Shown: positions 17,729 through 26,892 of the stretch, one piece after another
Layout: each line of letters opens with the position of its first letter
How positions within the stretch are numbered: position 1 is the stretch's first letter
Translations under genes and position numbers: made by a program
Source: an uncultured Clostridia bacterium
GTDB lineage: Bacteria; Bacillota; Clostridia; Christensenellales; Borkfalkiaceae
Length of the DNA: 64,000 nt
NCBI GenBank assembly: GCA_934271245.1
Contig: CAKQQY010000001.1
Location: 96,144-160,143 of the forward strand
Direction: 5' to 3'
Notes under the pieces: generated by a model
What the model was told of the DNA's origin: nothing
Seen by the model: only the letters and a program-made list of their open reading frames with translations
Databases searched by the model: none

Positions 17729-19825
17729 TTATACGTTTTTATAAAAATCTCTGAAAGAACCGGAAGTTCCTTCCCGTTCAAGATTCTTAGACAAATCCAA
17801 CGTTTTATCAATATCTTCGCAAATTGCCAAAAGTCTTTGTTTTTCGCTTAGCGAAATGTCGTCCGCATAAAATTTCAGTATCCAGTATAAAGGCGATATC
17901 ATTTCCATTCCGATATGATTTTTAATCATCGTATAAGTTTCGTTATCGGTATCTTTATACTTCTCTATCGCCGCCAACGCTTCGTCGCAACGATTCAGGA
18001 ATGAATACATAGTGTTAAGCGGAACGTAAAGTTTGTTTTCTTTCGCGTTGCCGCAACTGTAAGTACCGTATAAATTGTATTTGTAACAAATATTTACGTA
18101 ATGCGCTCGCGCTTCGGTAAACAACCGTTTCATGACGGGCGCCGCTTCTTTATACATTGCCTTAAAATACTTATCTATCAAATCGCTTGCTTTAAGCGAA
18201 CTGTTCCAGCCGAGTTTACTGTTTAAATAACTTCCTAACTGGCGGAAATTAGTGGTAACGCTCATCGTATTGGAACTCTGATGATAATAGGTTTTAGTAT
18301 TGTTCGCCGCCATCAACGCGTACGCGTCTTCGTTAAAATACGAGAAAAAATCGTAAAACCAGTTGTACGTTCTGAAATTTATCCAGTAACTGTAATTCCA
18401 TACGAAATCGGTTAAAGCCGCCCAACCCCTTATATTGTTTGCGGCAAACTTATTCGTTTCGGAATAAACGCTCTGGGTGTAGTCCGCGTCGATATTAGCA
18501 AGCCATACGCCGATATTGTCGCGCATCAAGACTTTATCGTCGACGGGCGTCGCTTCCCCCTTGTCGTTATACGTGCAAGGCGCCATAGTGTACATATAAT
18601 AAGCAAAGAATATTATGTGGTAATCTTCCCTTACGTACGGGGTTCTGTCGTCGTCCACGCGGTCGATTCCCGATTCTTCCCTTATCATTTTGCTTATATC
18701 GCCGTCGCCGTCGAAAAGTTCGGATAACGGTTTACCTTTCGTCCATTCGTCCACGATTCTTCCGACTTCGTTGAAAAAGATGATAACCGCGGCGGAGTTA
18801 GTTCCGTAAATATTCGAATACCTTGCGCATTCGGTGCAGGTACAACCGTTCTGATTGTCTTCGCACGAAATGGTTACTACCGTTTCCGGCGGATCGTTCT
18901 CGGTTGCGGGGCTGGCGATAAACGCGTCGATTACTTTTGCGGCGGCGTACTGCGTCATCATTTTGAATTCTTCTGACGAACCGTGCGCCGTGTAGCACAT
19001 CTGACTTCCGTTATCGCTGTACCAGGAGCCGTGCGCGGCAAACAAATCGGATCTCGGAAAAACGGTTTCGGTGTTGGTATCTTTTTTACCGTTCTTATAC
19101 ACGCCGAACTTCGGATAAACGGTGAGTTCGTACGCATTATCCCAGTACGGATGAATTTCTCTCATTCTCGCGGGATAATATTCGTCGTAAGTTACGTCTA
19201 ACGCGAGCATAGAACCGCCGTCCTGAAAACGCACGGGTATATCGGGAATATCCGTAACCTTATAATCGCGGAGTTTTACCGAAGTAACGTTTCTGTCTAT
19301 GGAAATGCAATCGTTATAAAAACAATCGTAGTTAAAGTTTATTTCCATAAAGGTGTATACCGCGTAGAGAGTTCCTTCGTCGGTACCGCCGACAAGGAAC
19401 ACCGACTGCCCTTCGGTTACGATTTTGTGTCCTTCCGTTCCCAACGTCTTTTTATCCGCCGTTATGCCCGCGGCGGTTAATAACGAAGTTTTGCCGAGCG
19501 ATATATATTTCGCGTTTTCGTCGTGCGTCGCCTGATCGTCGGTTACGGTGTTAAGACTTATACCCGTCGCCTGCAAAAAGAGATAGTTAAATTCCCTTTT
19601 CGCCATTTTTATGTATTTCGATTGTTCGGACGGAACGACGAGTTTATATTCCGTTTTACCGTTTTTTACTATGTAATCGTCGTTTCTTTCGGGCGCGGTA
19701 TAGTCGTGATTGCCGTTATATACGGTTCTTCCGACGGTTTCTTCCCTTTCGCCGCAACCGGCTACGCAAAAGGTAATAGTAAAAGCAAGCAAACACGAAA
19801 TTATTTTAATTAACTTTTTATTCAT
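17729..19825 (-). CDS. DUF4838-type lipoprotein, probable extracellular glycosidase
   Basis: A 698-aa lipoprotein (signal peptide with lipobox VAGC, Cys 24). The N-terminal region (about 50-190) looks like the alpha/beta domain that precedes the barrel in alpha-glucuronidase- and GH20-like enzymes (KLVVPSEQSKYIKMAKREF, IVTEGQSVFLVGGTDEGTL). The central region carries SCEDNQNGCTCTECARYS (320-337), the Cys cluster typical of DUF4838 proteins, and FFNEVGRIV after it. The family is found in polysaccharide-utilisation clusters and is presumed to be glycoside hydrolases; substrate is not established here. AAAGGGGAGA precedes ATG 19825. A leaderless paralogue heads the operon (26893-28605), so one linkage may be attacked outside and inside the cell. 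Confidence 0.8.
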   Translation of the reverse strand: MNKKLIKIISCLLAFTITFCVAGCGEREETVGRTVYNGNHDYTAPERNDDYIVKNGKTEYKLVVPSEQSKYIKMAKREFNYLFLQATGISLNTVTDDQATHDENAKYISLGKTSLLTAAGITADKKTLGTEGHKIVTEGQSVFLVGGTDEGTLYAVYTFMEINFNYDCFYNDCISIDRNVTSVKLRDYKVTDIPDIPVRFQDGGSMLALDVTYDEYYPARMREIHPYWDNAYELTVYPKFGVYKNGKKDTNTETVFPRSDLFAAHGSWYSDNGSQMCYTAHGSSEEFKMMTQYAAAKVIDAFIASPATENDPPETVVTISCEDNQNGCTCTECARYSNIYGTNSAAVIIFFNEVGRIVDEWTKGKPLSELFDGDGDISKMIREESGIDRVDDDRTPYVREDYHIIFFAYYMYTMAPCTYNDKGEATPVDDKVLMRDNIGVWLANIDADYTQSVYSETNKFAANNIRGWAALTDFVWNYSYWINFRTYNWFYDFFSYFNEDAYALMAANNTKTYYHQSSNTMSVTTNFRQLGSYLNSKLGWNSSLKASDLIDKYFKAMYKEAAPVMKRLFTEARAHYVNICYKYNLYGTYSCGNAKENKLYVPLNTMYSFLNRCDEALAAIEKYKDTDNETYTMIKNHIGMEMISPLYWILKFYADDISLSEKQRLLAICEDIDKTLDLSKNLEREGTSGSFRDFYKNV

Positions 19826-19838
19826 ATTAGTCTCCCCT

Positions 19839-22800
19839 TTAACTTGCTCTTACGGTGTAATATTTAACGGTGTAATTGTCGTATTCGTCGTAGCAACTGT
19901 AAATTACCGTGTAATCGCCCTTTTCCGTCGCCACGAAACTATCGGTAACGGTCATCATTTCCGAATTCGGTGTAAGGACCAGTATATAAACGCTAAGATT
20001 TTCGGCAGCGGTCATATCGTCGGTCACGGTATATTTCTTTATAGTTACCTTTTCGCCGACTTTAACTTTTTCTATCGTCTTTTCGTTATAACCGTCTTCC
20101 AGAATTATTTCAGGCGGAATTTCGTCGACAACCATAATATTGAACGATATCGGGTTACGATTGCCGCACACGTCGGAATAAACGTAGTTTACGGAATATG
20201 TGCCGAATTCGGTAAGTTTTATGCTGTACGTTTTTTCGGGATCGCAACTTTCGTTTAACACGGTGCCGTCGGTTGCAACGGCGTATCTGCCGGACGGATA
20301 AACCACCGAGAACTTAAAGTTGCTTTTATCGTAAGGCGAAAGCACGTCAAACGGAATTCCCGCGGCGAGCGTAACCGTTTCGCCCAACTTCTTTATACCT
20401 TTCGCCGAAAGGTCGTACCACACGGTAGGTCCTACGTAATCGTAATCGGTGGAATTTATACTCTGACCGTTAAGCGACCTTATAAATACGCCGCCTTCCC
20501 CGTTTAAATCTTTTAACGTAAACGTAAGCAACACTTTATCCGACGTAAAGTTTTCGGTAAAGACGTATAATTCTCCCGCCTGACCGCTGAACTCTTTTCT
20601 TTCTTCCGAATAAACGAGCGTTCTCGTGTCGGTAAAGCCGCCGCTTACCGTCTTTCCGTTAAACTCGATACCCGTTTTACCCTTCGCGTAAGTCAAGGTA
20701 ACGGACTTCGTTCTGTCGTAATAATCGGTTAACCTTATTTCAAGCGCGTCGTATTGACTTTTATCTTCGGGAATACTGAATTGCAGCGAAAACGCCGAAA
20801 GCGACAACACGTTTATAAACTCCAACGAGTTAGCGCCCAAAGTTTTTCTCGACGCGAACGTTACGCCGTTAAACACGGCGTCTTTTTCGAAATCGCCGAC
20901 AAAATAATTTTGTAATTTATAAATATCGCCGTATCCGACGTCGATTACCTTAACAGTCTTTTCGCAAATTTCCGTTTTTCCGCCGAACGAATATTTGAAG
21001 TTTACGCTTTCGTCGGCGTTCACCTTATATCCTTTCGGGTCGATTTTAATCCATTCGCCGCCGTCTTCGCTTGCGAATACTTCGGCTTCGTTTTCCGTTT
21101 GCTCGCCTTTATACGTCAGCGCGTATACCTTTTCAAGCGTGTAAGTCGCGTCTTTTATGAAATAATCGGGCAACGTACTCATTCTGAAGTTTACGGCGTC
21201 GGAAGAATAAACTTCCAAATCGTAACTATACGTATATTCGTAAAACAAATCTCCGTAGGTAAAATAAACGGTATATTTTCCCGAATTCGTAAACATAACG
21301 GAAAGCGTATCGTCTATGATAATCTTTTCGCCCGTTTTGCCGTATACCGCGTACGCGCTTACGTAAACGCTGTTTACGGCGTTTATAGCGGTAAACGAAT
21401 ATCCCGGCAACGTCGTTTCTATTCCGGCGTAAACGGGTTCGGAAGGAGCGTTTGCGGTAAAATCGATAGTTTTTCCGTTTTCTCTCGTTACCGAAACGAA
21501 CGGCAACGCAAGTTTGGTAACGTTTCCGAACACGTCGGTTGCGATATACACTATGGTGTATACGCCCGTTTTATTAGGAACGAACGCGCCATCGTACACG
21601 CCTACGCGCAACCGGCTTTCCGTTCCGTAATCGTAATACACTTCCGCCCTTACGTCGCCTTTTAAGTTGGCGTCGTACGCCTTTGCGGAAGGAATAACGA
21701 ATTTCTCGCCGCGTACGATATAGCGTTTTGCCGCCCTTTCGACTTCTTCGTCTGTTTTGATTACGGGAGCAAGTTTATCCACGACGGTCGCTTCGTTTAA
21801 CTGTTCGCCTTTCTTCCCCGCGATTTCGTCAATTTCAAATCTTAAAACGCTGTTTTCGTAATCGGTTCCGTAAACGGAAAGATACGTTTCGCCGGTGGTA
21901 AAACCTTTGAATACGTCGTCGAACGCTTCTTCGTTGTCAAGGTCGGCTATAAGCAGATTTGAAACGCCGCTCATTTTATAGCCGTCGCGAATATATTCCT
22001 GAACTTTCTCTTTCGGCGGCGGATTGGTTATATACTCGGGATCGGAACTCAAAACCTTTTCTCTCGTTAAAAAGTAACCGTACTTATCGTACGTTACTTC
22101 GGCAACGAAATCGGGGTCGATCTTTACTTTATCCGATATAAGAACGTATTTTTCCGTTTCTTCGTCATAGCAATATTTGCCTTTGGTTCCGTTTCTTAAA
22201 TATTCGACGTAGAAATGCGTACCCGTTTCGCCGCTCTTTACGGGACGATATTCGTTAAGAAGTTTACGGGTTTTCATATAAACCGAGTTCGTTTCGTAAT
22301 CGTAGAAAAACTCGAAACCCGTGTCGTCGGCGTTATCCGCCCAGTTAACGTCGTCTCTTACCCCGTACATTCCGGTTACCGAAACGTATCTTTGCGAGCC
22401 GATATAGAAAGCCTTTCTGCTACCCGCGTCATAGGCGGCGGAAATCTTCTGGAAACCCGTTTTCGTCTGATTAGCCGCTCCCGCTCTTAAATAGGGGTCT
22501 TTTTTATCGGGTACTTTCGTATCCGACGGGTCGTAAGAAATTTCTATTTCAACGTAATTAGAAGAATCGTAACAATCGGTTAATTTGATTATTATCGATC
22601 CCGTGTCGCACTGCCAACCGTCGCCGCCGGCGTACGCGCTCCTGTTATAAGGATACAATCTCAAAAACGGGGTCGATTTATCGAGTTCTTTTAAGTTTAC
22701 AGGTTCGTTATACCTGAATTCCGATGAATCGGTTATTTCGGCGTGAATGCCGCTTTTCGTTATATAACTGTTTTCTTCGCTTTCGCCCGCAATCTTTTTT

Positions 22801-23219
22801 ACGAGATTAAGAGAATCGGTAAACCCCGCAGAAGCGGTTTCTTTGGTGGTTTCAAACAACGAGTTTCTTACGACGAAAGATACCGAAGCGGATATTTTTT
22901 CGTCTCCGTTCGTCGCGTAATATTTAATCTCGTAATCGCCTATATCGTTTAATATGTATTCCGCGCCCGAATACGCGCTTCCGTCGGGATAAACGACTTC
23001 GAGGCGGTCGGATTCGTAAGTGTTTTTACCGACCTCTATCGTTGCCCCGCTTAAAGAGATTCTTTCTCCGCGGATATAAACGTCTTTTATGTTTTCGTTA
23101 GGAGTCGCTTCTCCGACTACCGTTTCGGCAGGACGGAAAAAGACAAACGTAAAAAACAATGCGGAAAAAGCAAAGACAATGCTCAACAAAAATATAAGAA
23201 GGCTTTTCCTTTTATTCAT
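19839..23219 (-). CDS. Large secreted protein with Ig-like repeats
   Basis: An 1126-aa protein with an N-terminal hydrophobic segment (LLIFLLSIVFAFSALFFTFVFF) that is a signal peptide or membrane anchor without a lipobox. The rest is beta-rich. Ig/HYR-like repeats end in phrases such as IGDYEIKYYATNGDEK, TGVYTIVYIATDVFGN, FGTYSVNYVYSDVCGN and KGDYTVIYSCYDEYDNYTVK. Between them are two regions resembling carbohydrate-binding beta-sandwiches (about 130-300 and 745-900). The longer frame starts with a TTG (23222); ATG 23219 is preferred because it overlaps the permease stop (TGATG), with AAAGG and GGGAGG upstream. It likely binds the polymer imported by the adjacent transporter. I do not recognise a named family over its whole length. 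Confidence 0.78.
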   Translation of the reverse strand: MNKRKSLLIFLLSIVFAFSALFFTFVFFRPAETVVGEATPNENIKDVYIRGERISLSGATIEVGKNTYESDRLEVVYPDGSAYSGAEYILNDIGDYEIKYYATNGDEKISASVSFVVRNSLFETTKETASAGFTDSLNLVKKIAGESEENSYITKSGIHAEITDSSEFRYNEPVNLKELDKSTPFLRLYPYNRSAYAGGDGWQCDTGSIIIKLTDCYDSSNYVEIEISYDPSDTKVPDKKDPYLRAGAANQTKTGFQKISAAYDAGSRKAFYIGSQRYVSVTGMYGVRDDVNWADNADDTGFEFFYDYETNSVYMKTRKLLNEYRPVKSGETGTHFYVEYLRNGTKGKYCYDEETEKYVLISDKVKIDPDFVAEVTYDKYGYFLTREKVLSSDPEYITNPPPKEKVQEYIRDGYKMSGVSNLLIADLDNEEAFDDVFKGFTTGETYLSVYGTDYENSVLRFEIDEIAGKKGEQLNEATVVDKLAPVIKTDEEVERAAKRYIVRGEKFVIPSAKAYDANLKGDVRAEVYYDYGTESRLRVGVYDGAFVPNKTGVYTIVYIATDVFGNVTKLALPFVSVTRENGKTIDFTANAPSEPVYAGIETTLPGYSFTAINAVNSVYVSAYAVYGKTGEKIIIDDTLSVMFTNSGKYTVYFTYGDLFYEYTYSYDLEVYSSDAVNFRMSTLPDYFIKDATYTLEKVYALTYKGEQTENEAEVFASEDGGEWIKIDPKGYKVNADESVNFKYSFGGKTEICEKTVKVIDVGYGDIYKLQNYFVGDFEKDAVFNGVTFASRKTLGANSLEFINVLSLSAFSLQFSIPEDKSQYDALEIRLTDYYDRTKSVTLTYAKGKTGIEFNGKTVSGGFTDTRTLVYSEERKEFSGQAGELYVFTENFTSDKVLLTFTLKDLNGEGGVFIRSLNGQSINSTDYDYVGPTVWYDLSAKGIKKLGETVTLAAGIPFDVLSPYDKSNFKFSVVYPSGRYAVATDGTVLNESCDPEKTYSIKLTEFGTYSVNYVYSDVCGNRNPISFNIMVVDEIPPEIILEDGYNEKTIEKVKVGEKVTIKKYTVTDDMTAAENLSVYILVLTPNSEMMTVTDSFVATEKGDYTVIYSCYDEYDNYTVKYYTVRAS

Positions 23220-24160
23220 CAACCTTTCAGTCCTCCCATAGACATATTTCCCATAAGTTTATCTTTCAGAATAACGTATAAAATTATTATCGGAATAGCA
23301 AGAAGCATTGCTCCCGCAACTTTAACGGGTACGATCTTAGCGTATTGCGCAAACTCGCCCGACTGAGATTCGAGAGTCAAGTGATATATACCGTATGCCA
23401 AAGTAGGATGCGTAGGCATATACATTATCGCCATCTGATAATCGTTCCAGTAAATAACGAACTGTATGAGCATTACGGAAAAAATCATTTTTGACGCCAG
23501 CGGCAGAACGATTCTCGTAAGAACGGTGAACTGCGACGCCCCGTCGATATCCGCCGCTTCCATATACGCGTCGGGAAGCCCTTTGAAAAACGCGTAAAAC
23601 ACGAGAAAATACATTCCGCTGAAAGAGCATTTCTGCAATATAAAGCCTACGGTAGTATCGTAAATACCGAGATTCCTTAATAAAGAAATTTCCGCGGCGT
23701 AAGTTCCGACAAGCGGAATAATCATGGTAACCACGACGTAACCGTACAAAAATTTCATAAACGCAAAGTCGTATTTCGCGCAGATATACGCCACGACCGC
23801 GGGTACAACGGAAAGCATTACGCAAGCGATACCCGAATACAGAAGAGTATTCAAAATACAGGTCCAGATAGTTACCTTAGACTCATGCGTCACTAATTTG
23901 TCCCCGACGTAAAAAGGAACCCTCTTGGTAAAATTAAACTTACTTAAAATAAGCCCGTAGTTTGAAAGTCTTATTTCGTCCGCGCTGAGTTCAGGATCGG
24001 GAAAGCCTATAACGTTACCCTGGATATCGAAGTCGATAAACGATTTCAACGAAGTTATAAGACCCCAGACGAGCGGAATGAAAATTGATATTACGTATAA
24101 GCAGAGAACAGCGCATATAACGCCTACAAAAATCTTATTAAAAACGCTTGAAGATTTCAT
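23219..24160 (-). CDS. Carbohydrate ABC transporter permease, MalG type (locus 1)
   Basis: A 313-aa CUT1-family inner-membrane permease. About six hydrophobic segments are present. The EAA loop reads YMEAADIDGASQFTVLTRIV, followed by LPLASKMIFSVMLIQF. An unusually long periplasmic loop between the first two helices (about 40-100) is typical of permeases for larger sugars. GGAGGG lies 4-5 nt upstream of ATG 24160. It works with the permease and binding protein upstream. No ATPase is encoded in the operon, so a shared MsmK/MsiK-type ATPase elsewhere is expected. Confidence 0.92.
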   Translation of the reverse strand: MKSSSVFNKIFVGVICAVLCLYVISIFIPLVWGLITSLKSFIDFDIQGNVIGFPDPELSADEIRLSNYGLILSKFNFTKRVPFYVGDKLVTHESKVTIWTCILNTLLYSGIACVMLSVVPAVVAYICAKYDFAFMKFLYGYVVVTMIIPLVGTYAAEISLLRNLGIYDTTVGFILQKCSFSGMYFLVFYAFFKGLPDAYMEAADIDGASQFTVLTRIVLPLASKMIFSVMLIQFVIYWNDYQMAIMYMPTHPTLAYGIYHLTLESQSGEFAQYAKIVPVKVAGAMLLAIPIIILYVILKDKLMGNMSMGGLKG

Positions 24161-24170
24161 ATTCCCTCCG

Positions 24171-25106
24171 TCAACTTTCGCTCGGGCCGAATTTTTCGAG
24201 CAACGCCTTTACGCCTAACGTTACGGGAGCGACTATCGCCGTAAGAATCAAACCTAACGCAGACAATTCTCCGAAAGTCGCGTAAGACAGATTTGCCGTA
24301 TAATCGGCGTGTTTTGCCGACGCGAAAAGATAATATCCGAGCGTCGCCATTTCCTGAGCCTGTTCGCCGAACAAGTTATACAAGTTCGCCTGATTCGTGC
24401 ATATACCCGCTATGCCTATGACGATAAAAGACGTAAACGTCGAAAATATCATAGGAAACGTTATATGAATGAATTCTTGTATAAGGTTTACGCCGTCGAG
24501 TTGCGCCGATTCCACGATAGAATTGTCTATGCCCGACATCGCCCCGCTATACAAAATGGTGTTTACCCCGAAACTTATCCATATATTGAAAAATATCAGG
24601 ACGGGAATACGGGTGGACTGGTTTACCAAAAGCCCGAGCGTTTCACCCGTAATCTTCATATAAACTTCGGTAACGAGATACTTAAACAACAAAGAAAATA
24701 CAAGCATCGAAACTATCTGCGGCATAAACAGAATTACTCTGAACACCTTGGATAACGGGAATTTCTTATAAACGTAAAAGGAAAATATCAACGCCAGCGG
24801 TAAACTGATAAGCATCGAAAAGATATACATCAGGAAAGAATTCCCTAAAAGGTATCCCCTGTCCGCGATAAGTTTTACCGCGTTTGCGAAATTCTCTATC
24901 CCGGCAAATTTGATTATGAAACCCATACCGTCGGGATTATATTCGTATATCTGAAACGCCTGCAAAAACGAGTTGAAATTTACGCCTATGTAAAATATTA
25001 TTTGCTGAATTACCGGCACAAGCAGTATTAAACTTGCAAAAATTATTCTCGATCTGATTTTTCTGCTGTTGAAAAAAGTTTTTTTCTGCTTTTTATTCAC
25101 TCTCAT
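24171..25106 (-). CDS. Carbohydrate ABC transporter permease, MalF/LplB type (locus 1)
   Basis: A 311-aa CUT1 permease with about six membrane segments and the EAA loop IVESAQLDGVNLIQEFIHIT followed by FPMIFSTFTSF. The frame can be extended to 25139, but ATG 25106 is chosen: GGGGAAG lies about 10 nt upstream and the ATG overlaps the binding-protein stop (ATGA, 25103-25106). The product begins MRVNKKQKKTFF, a basic cytoplasmic tail typical of the MalF position. It forms the membrane channel with the MalG-type permease encoded 10 bp downstream. Confidence 0.92.
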   Translation of the reverse strand: MRVNKKQKKTFFNSRKIRSRIIFASLILLVPVIQQIIFYIGVNFNSFLQAFQIYEYNPDGMGFIIKFAGIENFANAVKLIADRGYLLGNSFLMYIFSMLISLPLALIFSFYVYKKFPLSKVFRVILFMPQIVSMLVFSLLFKYLVTEVYMKITGETLGLLVNQSTRIPVLIFFNIWISFGVNTILYSGAMSGIDNSIVESAQLDGVNLIQEFIHITFPMIFSTFTSFIVIGIAGICTNQANLYNLFGEQAQEMATLGYYLFASAKHADYTANLSYATFGELSALGLILTAIVAPVTLGVKALLEKFGPSES

Positions 25107-26857
25107 AGAGTTTTGCTTCCCCTGTAAATCGATTTCCATTGTTCAAGAGTTTTCTGTGTGTACGGGAAGCAGTTTCTTGCGCCGTAACCCGCTCTGTGAG
25201 CGTAAAGGTCGCAGATATAGAGTTTACCGTTAATCAGATAATAGAAGTTGCTTTCCGAACTTTGATAAGGAACGAAAGATATCGGCGAAGACAGGAACGT
25301 TTCGTTGCTTGCCGAACCGTAAATAACTTTATTATCTCTTCTGAGTTGCCATATAGACTTTTTGAATTCCTGCATTTTCGCTTCGTCTTCTTCGGTAATC
25401 CGATAATTCATCGCCGCCTTTCCGAGTCCCGTACATTCGGTGAAATGCGACATTTCTTCGTCGGAATAAATAAATTCCAAGAAGTCTTTTACCGCTTCAA
25501 GACAACCGTCCGTTTTAGAAGCGGTTCTTTTGTTAACGAAAGTGAAACTTGCGCCGGTATCGAGCAAAACGTTGGGTCTGCCTTCTTCTTCCGTAGTTAC
25601 GGGAGTATCCAGAGAAGTGGGAAGCGGCATCCAGCGGAGGTCTCTGTCGGGTTCGTTCGGATATACCGTTTTGTAATCCCTGAAATTATTTACGGTGACC
25701 GACTCGTTGAACCAGTAGTCGCCTTCGATCATAAACGCAACTTTTTCTTTACCGTTTTTGCCGCTGAAAATAAAATTGCTTTGCGCGGCGGTATGCGCAG
25801 ACTGGTTGGAAGAATCCTGAGAATACCAACCCTCGTCGTAAATAACCTGCATAAACGCCGAAGCGTAATATTTATTTACGTCGGAAGTAGCGTGATAACC
25901 CGTTTCTTCGGTAAGAGTAATTTTTTCGGTGGTGGGTTTATAAATCGCTTTCAGTTTTTCTCCGTCGTCTTTATAATTTATTCCTTTAAATAAAGGTTCG
26001 TCGGTATATCCCGTTACGATTTCCATTTCGCCGTCGAAAGTATACGCTCTTCTGAACCCGTCGTAACCTGCAAGAGACGCCCATAACGATTCGGTTAAGT
26101 AGTTGGTGTATTGAGCGTTTAATCCCGATACGGTAAACGGCGTAACGCTTAAATCGTTTTTAAGTTTGGAACATAAAACAAGGAATTCCACGAGAGTGGT
26201 GGGAAGTCCGTCGTCGTAAGTGTTCGGCTTTCCGTCGTTACCCAAACTCTTTTTAGCGGTCGAATCTTTAACGAAATTTACCGAACCGTACGCGCAACTG
26301 TATTTTCTGACGTTGGTTTCTTCGGGGGCGGCTATGTAAAGGTTGTTCGCCTTGAACAAGTCTGCGTCGTAAGTAAGTCCGGGGAACCATTCTTCGTGCG
26401 GAATAGCGTAAAATTTGCCGTCCGTGCCTTTAAGAACGTCGAGATAATCGGGGTCGATTTTATCGAGAATGGAAGTCTTACCGTCGTCGTAGAATTTTTC
26501 GTTCATAAAATCGGTAAGGTCGTATAAGAATCCCCTTTGAGCAAGGTTACGGGGATACCCGTCGGAAGTGGTAAAATATATATCGTAACCTGAAGTACCC
26601 ATCGTTCCCGTTGACGTATTGATATTGTGTTCTATTTCGAATTTTACGCCCTGTTTTCCTTCGGCGTAAGATTTATCGCCTATTTTTTCTTGAAACCGAG
26701 CGATAGCGTTATCGAGCCATATTCTTCCGCAACCGCCGCCGTTGTTCATAATGTTGACAACCGTGGCGTTCGATTCTTCGGTCGCTCCGCACGCCGTTAC
26801 CGTCGCGCACATCGTTACCGCAAAGATAATCGCAATAAGTCTTGTTAATTTCTTCAT
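25103..26857 (-). CDS. Extracellular solute-binding lipoprotein, carbohydrate ABC importer (locus 1)
   Basis: A 584-aa binding lipoprotein (signal peptide, lipobox VTACG, Cys about 23), longer than the usual 420-450 aa of family 1 and closer to the large LplA-like binding proteins. Features include the N-terminal WLDNAIARFQEKIGDKSYAE, the hinge region GYDIYFTTSDGYPRNLAQRG and C-terminal FLEFIYSDEEMSHFTECTGL, the typical late helix in solute-binding family 1. GGAG lies upstream of ATG 26857. It is second in the operon, directly before both permeases, so it presumably delivers an oligosaccharide released by the surface proteins. Confidence 0.9.
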   Translation of the reverse strand: MKKLTRLIAIIFAVTMCATVTACGATEESNATVVNIMNNGGGCGRIWLDNAIARFQEKIGDKSYAEGKQGVKFEIEHNINTSTGTMGTSGYDIYFTTSDGYPRNLAQRGFLYDLTDFMNEKFYDDGKTSILDKIDPDYLDVLKGTDGKFYAIPHEEWFPGLTYDADLFKANNLYIAAPEETNVRKYSCAYGSVNFVKDSTAKKSLGNDGKPNTYDDGLPTTLVEFLVLCSKLKNDLSVTPFTVSGLNAQYTNYLTESLWASLAGYDGFRRAYTFDGEMEIVTGYTDEPLFKGINYKDDGEKLKAIYKPTTEKITLTEETGYHATSDVNKYYASAFMQVIYDEGWYSQDSSNQSAHTAAQSNFIFSGKNGKEKVAFMIEGDYWFNESVTVNNFRDYKTVYPNEPDRDLRWMPLPTSLDTPVTTEEEGRPNVLLDTGASFTFVNKRTASKTDGCLEAVKDFLEFIYSDEEMSHFTECTGLGKAAMNYRITEEDEAKMQEFKKSIWQLRRDNKVIYGSASNETFLSSPISFVPYQSSESNFYYLINGKLYICDLYAHRAGYGARNCFPYTQKTLEQWKSIYRGSKTL

Positions 26858-26892
26858 AATTTTTCTCCTTATATTTCACACATTTATTGTCG